This document shows positions 18,219-26,647 of a stretch of DNA of 64,000 nt, piece by piece. Source of the stretch: Burkholderiaceae bacterium (lineage in GTDB: Bacteria; Pseudomonadota; Gammaproteobacteria; Burkholderiales; Burkholderiaceae_B); contig JAOATE010000061.1 in the NCBI GenBank assembly GCA_030158305.1, positions 1 to 64,000 of the forward strand, in the 5' to 3' direction. Positions within the stretch are counted from its first letter, which is position 1, and each line of letters opens with the position of its first letter. The notes under the pieces were generated by a model, which was given only the letters and a program-made list of their open reading frames with translations, did not search any database and was not told the DNA's origin. The position numbers and the translations under genes were made by a program.

Positions 18219-20243
18219 TCAATGCGTGTCGGCGATATGCAACGACACGGGAGGCTGCCCCGCTTGCCGACGCGCATGAACCTGCTGGTAAGCACTTTCG
18301 ATTGAACGCGCCAAACGCTCAATATCAAACAGAGGTGCCTGCATACGATTGACAGCCAGACGGTCGCGCAAGGCATTGAGTTGAGTCGGATCGGTGGCTA
18401 ACTCAATCGCACGCGCTTCGAATGCCTGACCGTCTGTTGTGATCAGCTCTGGCAGGTCAATCGCGCGCAACAAACTAGCTGCAACGCGACTGGTAAACGC
18501 CTCGCCCATGCAGGTGAGGACGGGAAGACCCACCCACAACGCATCGCTAGTGGTCGTATGTGCGTTGTAAGGCAGCGTATCCAGAAATAGATCTGCACAT
18601 TGTTGACGAGCAAGATGTTGATCCATCGGTAACTTGGGCGCAAAGAACAGACGATCGGCGCTCACGCCTCGATTTGTCGCTTCACGGCGAAGATTATCCT
18701 CAGTGTGCGCACTTGCCTTTAACAGCCACAACACACTGTTCGGTACTCCCCGCAAGATTGACATCCAATGATCGAATGTTTCGGGTGTGATTTTGAAGTT
18801 ATTGTTAAAGCAACAAAAAACGAAGACGTCTGTTGGTAGGCCGAGTTCAGCACGTGTAAAGACGTGAGAAGAGACATCGCGACGACGATCATTCGGCTGA
18901 TAGCTATGAGGTAAATAAATCACTTTTTCAGAAAAATACGGCTCGGTCTCTGGCGTGATAATGGTCGTATCCGCAAGGATGTAATCCATGTAAGGTGCGC
19001 CCATTGTGCCGGGATGGCCGAGGTAGTTGATCTGTAGGGGGGCCACTCTTGCGGCAAAAACGCTTGGTCGACATCCTGTCGTCAGCCCACTTAAGTCAAT
19101 GGCGATATCGAGCTCCAGAGCTCTAGCACGGGCGATGAGCTGAGCGTCGGTTTCAGCTTTGACATCTATAAAATGCTCAAAACCTTGCTCAAGACGCAGC
19201 CGCATTGCATCACCCGTATCCGGGCCAGAGGAAAAGGCATAGACTTCAAATTTAGCGCGATCGTGCGCCTCGAATAAACCCGCAATCAGTTGTGCAACAG
19301 GATGCTGCTTAAAGTCAGCTGAAAAATACCCGATCCGCAGACGGTCTTTGGGTGTGCGTTTAGCAAAGGGTAAGGTTTGTTTGGGCGAGGGATGAGTGGT
19401 ACGAATCCAATGCTGCGCAGCACGCTGCTGCAAGTCAGAATCAGAGGTCAAAGCAAGGAGCGGAAAGGGCAAGCTTGCAGGCTGATCGTTTTTAACAGCC
19501 GCTAATACAGTCGCGAGACGTTCTTGATAATGACGCCAATCGCACATCTGCATGTTGACATGCAGGCGCGTACCGAGCAGATAGGGAATATCTGGGGCCA
19601 AGTGAATGGCACGATCAAAACTCTCAACAGCTTGGGCAAGCTGCCCAAGCTCGTTTTGAGCATTGCCACGATTCATGTAGGCTTGAGCGTATTGAGGATC
19701 AATCTCGATCGCGACAGTATGACTGGCAATGGCCTCTTCAAATCGGCCCATCATTCCTAAAGCATTGCCGCGGTTGTAGTGGGCGGCTGCATATTTCGGA
19801 GACAAGGTGATCGCGCGCTCGTAACTCTCTAAAGCCTCGGACCATCGACCTATGTGCTGCAAGAGATCACCGCGATTATTATGCGCTTCGACATAACGGG
19901 CATCAATGGCTAAAGCCTTGTCAAAGCAGACCAGTGCTGCTTTGTATTTCTTCAAATCTTGAAGCAAGTTGCCGAAATTGTTGAGGGCGAACGTCGCTTC
20001 AGGATCGATCTTAAGTGCCTTGGCAAATAAAGCTTCTGCACGATCGAGTTGCCCCGTTTGATACAGGAGCGTAGCAAGCATATGACACGCATCAAAATGG
20101 TTGGGTTGCCATTTGAGCGCGCGTTCATAAAGCACTCGCGCTTCCTTCAGATCACCCTGTTGATGCAAGGCAAACGCCTCTTGAAACCTGCTGTGCGCTT
20201 TCATTGCGTCAACAGCGGATACTTCGCGACCAATTGAAGCCAT
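18219..20243 (-). CDS. TPR repeat protein with O-GlcNAc transferase (SPINDLY/OGT)-like C-terminal domain
   Basis: multiple TPRs (e.g. 'AHNNRGDLLQHIGRWSEALESYERAITLSPKYAAAHYNRGNALGMMGRFEEAI') then 'LRIGYFSADFKQHPVAQLIAGLFEAHDRAKFEVYAFSSG...IDLSGLTTGCRPSVFAARVAPLQINYLGHPGTMGAPYMDYILAD...LFLDTLPYNAHTTTSDALWVGLPVLT'. Confidence 0.93.
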   Translation of the reverse strand: MASIGREVSAVDAMKAHSRFQEAFALHQQGDLKEARVLYERALKWQPNHFDACHMLATLLYQTGQLDRAEALFAKALKIDPEATFALNNFGNLLQDLKKYKAALVCFDKALAIDARYVEAHNNRGDLLQHIGRWSEALESYERAITLSPKYAAAHYNRGNALGMMGRFEEAIASHTVAIEIDPQYAQAYMNRGNAQNELGQLAQAVESFDRAIHLAPDIPYLLGTRLHVNMQMCDWRHYQERLATVLAAVKNDQPASLPFPLLALTSDSDLQQRAAQHWIRTTHPSPKQTLPFAKRTPKDRLRIGYFSADFKQHPVAQLIAGLFEAHDRAKFEVYAFSSGPDTGDAMRLRLEQGFEHFIDVKAETDAQLIARARALELDIAIDLSGLTTGCRPSVFAARVAPLQINYLGHPGTMGAPYMDYILADTTIITPETEPYFSEKVIYLPHSYQPNDRRRDVSSHVFTRAELGLPTDVFVFCCFNNNFKITPETFDHWMSILRGVPNSVLWLLKASAHTEDNLRREATNRGVSADRLFFAPKLPMDQHLARQQCADLFLDTLPYNAHTTTSDALWVGLPVLTCMGEAFTSRVAASLLRAIDLPELITTDGQAFEARAIELATDPTQLNALRDRLAVNRMQAPLFDIERLARSIESAYQQVHARRQAGQPPVSLHIADTH

Positions 20244-20247
20244 CAGA

Positions 20248-20397
20248 TTAACGATCTTTTTGTTTGATCTTTGTGTAAACAGTATTCACAACCGTCGCAC
20301 GTACAGGCTCACTCAGGCCAGACGCGGGTTTTGGTGTGGAAGTGTCTTTTTTAGGTTTTTTAGTTTCTTTGTTGGTTTTTTGCTGACCTTTGGCCAT
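20248..20397 (-). CDS. small basic Lys-rich protein of unknown function (~49 aa)
   Basis: Start reassigned to MAKGQQKTNKETKKPKKDTSTPKPASGLSEPVRATVVNTVYTKIKQKDR; aaggatc RBS-like upstream. Confidence 0.6.
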   Translation of the reverse strand: MAKGQQKTNKETKKPKKDTSTPKPASGLSEPVRATVVNTVYTKIKQKDR

Positions 20398-20456
20398 GAT
20401 CCTTCTCCGATAAATTAACGATAAACTAGTGTACAGGTCTATCGGCAAAAAACCCA

Positions 20457-20861
20457 ATGCTCCCCATACTGCACGTTTCCGAATCAGAAGTTGAGGTCTC
20501 CGCCATGCGCTCGCAGGGCGCGGGTGGGCAAAACGTCAACAAAGTGTCTAGTGCGATTCATTTAAGATTTCATATTCCCAACTCGAGCCTGCCAGCAGAT
20601 GTCAAAGTTCGGTTACTCGCACTCAGAGACTCTCGCATCAACAGAGATGGGGCGATCGTCATCAAAGCACAGACCCACCGCAGTCAGGAGCTCAATCGTG
20701 TCGATGCCTTTGCCCGACTCCACGAACTAGTCAATAGCGTGGCACGGCCTCCAAAAACGCGACACGCCACCAAGCCAACATTTGGCTCTCGGCAAAGGCG
20801 TCTCGATACGAAGCGTAAGCATTCAGAAACGAAGGCGCTGCGAGGCAAATCCGCGCTATAA
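20457..20861 (+). CDS. arfB: alternative ribosome-rescue factor / peptidyl-tRNA hydrolase ArfB (YaeJ-like)
   Basis: SAMRSQGAGGQNVNKVSSAIHLRFHI GGQ motif plus basic C-terminal tail RQRRLDTKRKHSETKALRGKSAL. Confidence 0.92.
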   Translation: MLPILHVSESEVEVSAMRSQGAGGQNVNKVSSAIHLRFHIPNSSLPADVKVRLLALRDSRINRDGAIVIKAQTHRSQELNRVDAFARLHELVNSVARPPKTRHATKPTFGSRQRRLDTKRKHSETKALRGKSAL

Positions 20862-20904
20862 CCATTGAAGTCACAATGGTCGAATCAATCGACAGGCAAC
20901 ATAT

Positions 20905-21525
20905 ATGAAAATCCCTCTATTTCCGCTCGGTTCTACGCTGTTTCCAGATGGTTTGCTCGCACTCAAAATCTTTGAAGTGCGCTACCTGGACATGACAAAA
21001 ACCTGTTTTAAACAACAAAGTCCTTTTGGTGTGGTGACTCTGACTGAGGGGCCTGAAGTGCGTGTGCCCGGTCAAGGCATCGAATTTTCAGATATCGGCA
21101 CGCTCGCGCACATCACGGAGTTTGATGCGGTTCAACCCAGCTTGTTTATGCTGCGTTGTCGGGGTGCGAGGCGCTTCAAAATTTTAGAACGTCACCTCGG
21201 TGCGAATGGAGCATGGTCAGCTGAGATTGAACTGATGGATGATGATCCTGAAATTGACATCCCACCCGAACTCACACCAACGTCTCAAGCGCTCGCGCGT
21301 CTAATTGCGTCTTTTGAAGAGCAAGAAATCGATCCCTCAGAGAGGCCTTTTTTTGAGCCCTTTCGCCTCAATGACTGTGGGTGGGTCGCAAATAGATGGG
21401 CGGAGTTGCTCAATATCCCTCCCTCCCAAAAACAGCACCTCTTGTCGATGGAAAACCCACGCTTGAGGCTGGATTTAGTTCAAGAGATGCTCGAAGAAAT
21501 GGGGGCCTTTAAGCCCCCACGTTAA
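20905..21525 (+). CDS. LON peptidase substrate-binding-domain protein
   Basis: MKIPLFPLGSTLFPDGLLALKIFEVRYLDMTKTCFKQQSPFGVV. Confidence 0.9.
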   Translation: MKIPLFPLGSTLFPDGLLALKIFEVRYLDMTKTCFKQQSPFGVVTLTEGPEVRVPGQGIEFSDIGTLAHITEFDAVQPSLFMLRCRGARRFKILERHLGANGAWSAEIELMDDDPEIDIPPELTPTSQALARLIASFEEQEIDPSERPFFEPFRLNDCGWVANRWAELLNIPPSQKQHLLSMENPRLRLDLVQEMLEEMGAFKPPR

Positions 21526-21555
21526 CGCAACAATTCAGTCAAGCTCTGCGCCGGA

Positions 21556-22767
21556 TCACGCTTTGAGTGAAGCGCAGAACTCCTTAATACGCTGGCAGGC
21601 ATCTTTCAAAATGTCGTCCGAGGTTGCGTAAGAAATACGGAAATAAGGTGCTAAGCCAAAAGCAGAACCAGGCACCACTGCAACCATCTTTTCATCTAGC
21701 AGCGCATTGGCGAAATCAAAGTCACTGTTGATTTTGACACCTTTGGGTGTGGTCTTGCCAAGGGTACCCTCGCAACTTGGATACACATAAAATGCACCCT
21801 GTGGTTTCATGCAGGTAACGCCTTCGCATTCATTAAGCAAGCTTACAACCATATCTCTGCGACGCTGGAAAATGACATTGTGATCGGCGATGAAATCCTG
21901 TGGGCCGTCGAGCGCTTCAAGTGCAGCGGCTTGGCTAATCGAAGAAGGATTGGAGGTCGACTGTGACTGAATGGCGGACATGGCACCAATCAACCAGCTC
22001 GGTCCGTGGCCATAGCCAATGCGCCAGCCCGTCATGCAATAGGCTTTTGACACGCCATTGACTGTCAAGACTCGGTCGGCAATGTCGGGAGCAACCTGTG
22101 CGAGGGTCGCAAACTTAGCGCCATCAAACAAGAGCTTTTCGTACATGTCGTCCACCATCACGAGGACATGAGGGTGTGCTTTGAGGACCTGTCCCAAGGC
22201 TTTTAAATCTGCTGCGGTGTAGACCGAACCCGTTGGATTTGAAGGGGAGTTCAGAATCAACCACTTGGTGCGAGGTGTGATGGCCTTTTCAAGCAGCTCG
22301 GGCGTCAACTTGAATCCAACAGAAGCATCGCACTCAACGGATACAGATTTTCCACCCGCCAACACCACCATATCGGGATAGCTCACCCAATAAGGGGCAG
22401 GAATGAGAACTTCATCGCCCTCGCCGATCGTGGCGACCAATGCGTTAAACAATACCTGTTTACCACCCGTGCAAACAATGACATCATCCGGATTGATGGT
22501 CATTGCGTGATCACGCAGAAACTTTCTGGCGATTGCACGCTTGAGCTCAGCCGTGCCATTGACTGCGGTATAGCGAGTCTGACCGCCCTGAATGGCACGA
22601 ACGGCAGCCTCGCAAATATTGGCAGGCGTATCCATATCGGGCTCACCCTGCGCCAGCGCAATCACGTCCATGCCGCGAGCCTTCATCGCCTTTGCGTTAT
22701 CTGTAATCGCCAGTGTGGGCGAAGGTTTGACCAAAGACATTCGGGGCGAAAGAAAAGCTGCACTCAT
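21556..22767 (-). CDS. pyridoxal-phosphate aminotransferase (aspartate aminotransferase-like, class I)
   Basis: MSAAFLSPRMSLVKPSPTLAITDNAKAMKARGMDVIALAQGEPDMDTP...NSPSNPTGSVY...NGVSKAYCMTGWRIGY; start reassigned from 22995. Confidence 0.93.
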   Translation of the reverse strand: MSAAFLSPRMSLVKPSPTLAITDNAKAMKARGMDVIALAQGEPDMDTPANICEAAVRAIQGGQTRYTAVNGTAELKRAIARKFLRDHAMTINPDDVIVCTGGKQVLFNALVATIGEGDEVLIPAPYWVSYPDMVVLAGGKSVSVECDASVGFKLTPELLEKAITPRTKWLILNSPSNPTGSVYTAADLKALGQVLKAHPHVLVMVDDMYEKLLFDGAKFATLAQVAPDIADRVLTVNGVSKAYCMTGWRIGYGHGPSWLIGAMSAIQSQSTSNPSSISQAAALEALDGPQDFIADHNVIFQRRRDMVVSLLNECEGVTCMKPQGAFYVYPSCEGTLGKTTPKGVKINSDFDFANALLDEKMVAVVPGSAFGLAPYFRISYATSDDILKDACQRIKEFCASLKA

Positions 22768-22972
22768 GGTTAACTCCAGGAAAAGTAAATGTGTGGCGGG
22801 ATGCATCAGGCGGGTCCACGCATAGCCGAATAAATATAACCCAAGGCGCCCATTGCAGGGATGACGAACACCTCTCCTTTGAATCAAGGTATCGGAGTCC
22901 GCACGCTTGAGCCAAAATTTCCACAGGGTTATGCTGCCATGGTATCGTGCAAAAAAATCAGGAGATCTTGAC

Positions 22973-23956
22973 ATGACTAACGCAATCAAACGCACACGAC
23001 GCGCATTGTTAGGCGCCCTCGTTTTAACAACAGGTTTTGGAGTGACGTCATTCGCTCAAGCCAAATATCCTGACAAACCCATCAAAGTCATCGTTGGCTT
23101 CGCCGCAGGCGGACCAACCGACATCGTGGCAAGATTTGTTGGCGCCCGCTTGGAAAAAGCCCTCGGCCAACCGGTGATTGTCGAGAACAAACCTGGTGGC
23201 GGCTCGAACATCGCCTCGGCGGAAGCCGCCCGTGCCAAGCCCGACGGCTACACGCTGTTCTTGGGAACAATCGCCAACGCGACCAATATGTCGGTTTACA
23301 AAAACCTGAGTTACGACACCGAGCGTGATTTCATTCCTATTAGTCAACTGGTTTCATCGCCAAGCGTGCTTGTCGTCAACAACGACCTGCCCGTTAAAAA
23401 CTTGGCCGAGCTCATTGCTTACGCAAAAGCCAACCCTGGCAAACTGTCCTATGCATCCTCAGGCGCAGGTGGTTCACCACATTTGGCCGGCGAAATGCTG
23501 AAACAGCGTGCGGGAATTGATGCCCTGCACATCCCCTACAAAGGCGCTGCTCCCGCCATGAACGATGTCATGGGCGGCACCGTATCGATGGGTTTCAAAA
23601 CAGCCTCGGGCGTCACCAGCACTATCCAAGCGGGTCGTCTCAGACCGATTGCCATCGCCAGCAGCAAACGCTTGCCACAACTTCCCGATGTTCCGACCCT
23701 CGAAGAGCTCGGCTTTAAGGACTTTGAGGTGAGCTCATGGAGCGGCTTGTTCGCCCCTAAAGGCACCCCACCAGAAATTATCAATACGCTTTCCAAGGCA
23801 ATCACTGAGATTTTCAGCTCTCCAGATGTCCGTAAACAACTCGAAGGGATGGGTGCCATTCCTGTCGGGAGCACGCCTGATGAGTTCAAAAAGTACGTCC
23901 GCTCAGAGATCGAAAAGTGGCGTGTCGTAGCCAAAACTGCAAAGATTGAGCTTTAA
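22973..23956 (+). CDS. Bug/TctC-family substrate-binding protein
   Basis: YPDKPIKVIVGFAAGGPTDIVARFVGARLEKALGQPVIVENKPGGGSNIASAEAARAKPDGYTL; aggag RBS before 22973. Confidence 0.95.
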   Translation: MTNAIKRTRRALLGALVLTTGFGVTSFAQAKYPDKPIKVIVGFAAGGPTDIVARFVGARLEKALGQPVIVENKPGGGSNIASAEAARAKPDGYTLFLGTIANATNMSVYKNLSYDTERDFIPISQLVSSPSVLVVNNDLPVKNLAELIAYAKANPGKLSYASSGAGGSPHLAGEMLKQRAGIDALHIPYKGAAPAMNDVMGGTVSMGFKTASGVTSTIQAGRLRPIAIASSKRLPQLPDVPTLEELGFKDFEVSSWSGLFAPKGTPPEIINTLSKAITEIFSSPDVRKQLEGMGAIPVGSTPDEFKKYVRSEIEKWRVVAKTAKIEL

Positions 23957-24000
23957 TCTCTTGCACTCACCTTTGTAAGCTGCAACACTTTCTTGACTGC

Positions 24001-24036
24001 GCCTCAGACACTTATTGCAAGGTCTGAGGCGTTTTT
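24001..24036 (+). terminator. Rho-independent terminator after Bug gene
   Basis: gcctcagac-acttattgcaag-gtctgaggc followed by gttttt. Confidence 0.75.
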
Positions 24037-24078
24037 GCATCAGTGCCTCTGGGCAACCCGCAAACTAAGGAATTTGGT

Positions 24079-25467
24079 ATGACAGCAGCACCCTCTCAGA
24101 ACACGATTCTTGAGCAAATGGCCGCAAAAATATGCGGCTTTGATTTGTCCGCCATTTCGCCAGAAGCCTACCGTTTGGCAAAAACGGCGATCATTGATAC
24201 CTTGGGTGTCACGATCGCAGGTGCCTCTGAACCTTGCACCACCCTGCTTTTGGAGACCCCAGGCGTTGCCACGGCACCCGGGACTTGCTCTATCTTGGGC
24301 ACACGCCGTCAAACCTCTGCCCTGGATGCCACATTCATCAATGGCACAGCGTCCCACGCCTTAGATTATGACGACTTCAGTCAGCCGATGGGAGGTCATC
24401 AGTCGGCACCTTTAGTCGCTCCGCTCATGGCGCTCGCAGAAGAACACAGCTTGTCAGGGCGACAACTGCTTCAGTCTTACGTCGTCGGCATCGAAACTGA
24501 GATTCGTTTGGCGCGTGCGGTCAATTTTTATCATTACGACAAAGGCTGGCATCCCACCGCGACCTTGGGAGTGTTTGGTGCCGCTGCGGCGAGTGCACAC
24601 CTGCTTGGCTTAAATCCTCAGCAAGTCACCACAGCGATGGCGATTGCGGCCTCGTTCGCATCAGGATTAAAAGCAAACTTTGGCACGATGGTGAAACCTT
24701 TACATGTCGGTCAATGCGCGCGCAATGGTTTGTTGGCCACCTTGATGGCACAAGTCGGTTACGACGCCAACCCCGCCGCCCTTGAGCATCAACAGGGATT
24801 TTTTAACGCCTTTAACGGTCCGGGAAACTTTAATGCGGACCTGATTTTTAAAGACTGGGCTCACCCACTCGAAGTTCTAAGCCCAAGTATGGGTCTCAAA
24901 CAGTTTCCTTGCTGCGGCAGCGCTATTCCTGCGGTCGCCATGGCGTTGCAGTTGCGTCATGAAGAGCCTCTTGAAATAACCGAAATTGAAAAAATCGAAA
25001 TCCTCCCGCACAAACGGCGACTGCCCCACACCAATAATCCTGATCCGCAAAGTCCGCTTGCTGCAAAGTTTTCTGTTCAATATGCAGTCTGTTTAGCATT
25101 ACTAAAAGGCGCGCCTAAGCTCAACGATTTTGAAGGGACCGCGCACTTTGATCCAGAAGTACGCAAGCTCATGGCAAAAACGATTGCTCGCGAACACCCC
25201 GATATGCCAGATGACTCACCTGAGCAATTTGGTGCCGAAGTCATCATCACACTCAAGTCAGGCACCCAGCTCTCTCGAAGAGTCAATAGCCTGATTGGTC
25301 GTGGGGGAGACAACCCACTCTCGACTGATGAGTTATGGGAAAAGTTTTCTGACTGCGCGCAACGTTCGCTAGGCCTCGCGCAGATCCGCCCCCTTTTCGA
25401 TGTGCTTGAGGCGCTTGAAAACGTCAAGGATATCCGTCAGATCACCGCAAGCATGCGTCCTGTCTGA
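24079..25467 (+). CDS. MmgE/PrpD family protein (2-methylcitrate dehydratase-like)
   Basis: AKTAIIDTLGVTIAGASEP...FINGTASHALDYDDF...GWHPTATLGVFGAAAASAHLLGLNPQQVTTAMAIAAS. Confidence 0.92.
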   Translation: MTAAPSQNTILEQMAAKICGFDLSAISPEAYRLAKTAIIDTLGVTIAGASEPCTTLLLETPGVATAPGTCSILGTRRQTSALDATFINGTASHALDYDDFSQPMGGHQSAPLVAPLMALAEEHSLSGRQLLQSYVVGIETEIRLARAVNFYHYDKGWHPTATLGVFGAAAASAHLLGLNPQQVTTAMAIAASFASGLKANFGTMVKPLHVGQCARNGLLATLMAQVGYDANPAALEHQQGFFNAFNGPGNFNADLIFKDWAHPLEVLSPSMGLKQFPCCGSAIPAVAMALQLRHEEPLEITEIEKIEILPHKRRLPHTNNPDPQSPLAAKFSVQYAVCLALLKGAPKLNDFEGTAHFDPEVRKLMAKTIAREHPDMPDDSPEQFGAEVIITLKSGTQLSRRVNSLIGRGGDNPLSTDELWEKFSDCAQRSLGLAQIRPLFDVLEALENVKDIRQITASMRPV

Positions 25468-25532
25468 GTTTCTTGTTTTGACGGGATACCCACTCTCTTA
25501 TTATTTTTTACATTTAAACGGTAACAATACAA

Positions 25533-26552
25533 ATGGCTCACAACACACCGCAATACAGCCCACTCGGCAATAGTGGCTTAATGGTTCCTCGCCTTTGGCT
25601 GGGTTCAATGATGTTTGGCGATCAGACTGACGAAACCGTTGCGCGAGAAATGGTCGCCGTCACACGTGATGCGGGTCTGAATGCCATTGACAGTGCAGAC
25701 AACTATGCGGGTGGCGAATCCGAACGCATTGTTGGAAAACTGATTGCTCAAGATCGCTCACGCTGGGTGCTGGCAACCAAAGTCGCCAATCCTATTGGCA
25801 AGGAGCCCAACGACAAGGGCTTATCACGCCGCTGGATCATGCAAGAGGTCGATAACAGCCTGAAACGCCTCAATACCGACTGGATCGATGTGTATTACAT
25901 GCACAAAGATGATGAAACAACACCAATTGAAGAAACGCTCTCGAGCTTTGCCCGCCTGATTGAGATGGGAAAAATCCGCTACTACGGCATTTCTAATTTC
26001 AGGGGCTGGCGTGTGGCGCGTATGGTCGAAACGGCCCGTCGCATGGGCATCCCTCAACCCATCGTCTGCCAACCTCCTTACAGTGCCGTCACGCGTTTGA
26101 TTGAAACGGAACTCATTCCCGCTTGTGCGCACTATGGCGTAGGGGTGGTGGCCTACAGCCCCCTTGCGCGCGGCGTCTTGACAGGCAAGTATGACCCAAG
26201 CATTCAGCCCGATCCCAACAGCCGAGCCGGACGAGGCGATCGCCGTATGCACCAGACTGAATTTCGTCCAGAATCGCTCGAAATCGCTAACGCACTCAAA
26301 GCGCACGCGCAGAGCCGTGGTTTAAGCCCCACTCAGTTCGCCATCGCCTGGGCCTTGAATAATCGTTTATTAAGTGGTGTGATTGGCGGGCCGCGCACAC
26401 TCGATCAATGGAAAGACTACGTTGCTGCGCTGGATGTCGAAATCCTGCCAGAGGACGAGACCCTGGTTGATCAACTGGTTCCCCCTGGCTACGCATCCAC
26501 GCATGGCTTTGTGGATCCTCAGTATCCAATCAAAGGGCGCAAAGCGCGTTAA
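25533..26552 (+). CDS. aldo/keto reductase
   Basis: YSPLGNSGLMVPRLWLGSMMFG...NAIDSADNYAGGESERIVGK...DWIDVYYMHKDD...IRYYGISNFRGW. Confidence 0.93.
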   Translation: MAHNTPQYSPLGNSGLMVPRLWLGSMMFGDQTDETVAREMVAVTRDAGLNAIDSADNYAGGESERIVGKLIAQDRSRWVLATKVANPIGKEPNDKGLSRRWIMQEVDNSLKRLNTDWIDVYYMHKDDETTPIEETLSSFARLIEMGKIRYYGISNFRGWRVARMVETARRMGIPQPIVCQPPYSAVTRLIETELIPACAHYGVGVVAYSPLARGVLTGKYDPSIQPDPNSRAGRGDRRMHQTEFRPESLEIANALKAHAQSRGLSPTQFAIAWALNNRLLSGVIGGPRTLDQWKDYVAALDVEILPEDETLVDQLVPPGYASTHGFVDPQYPIKGRKAR

Positions 26553-26575
26553 ACCAGTTCACGTCAGCCCGCGAG

Positions 26576-26607
26576 ACAGGTGCTCAGACCTCCAGAGGAC
26601 CTGTTTT
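26576..26607 (+). terminator. possible Rho-independent terminator
   Basis: acaggt-g-ctc-agacctcca-gag-g-acctgt followed by ttt. Confidence 0.45.
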
Positions 26608-26647
26608 GCGGTGATAATAAGCGCTTGGTCATCAAGGTTTTCTGCTC

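Noticed and set aside
21501-21518. GGGGGC-CTTTAA-GCCCCC hairpin at the 3' end of the LON-domain gene
   Set aside because: Lies inside the coding sequence end and lacks a following T-run; not a convincing terminator.
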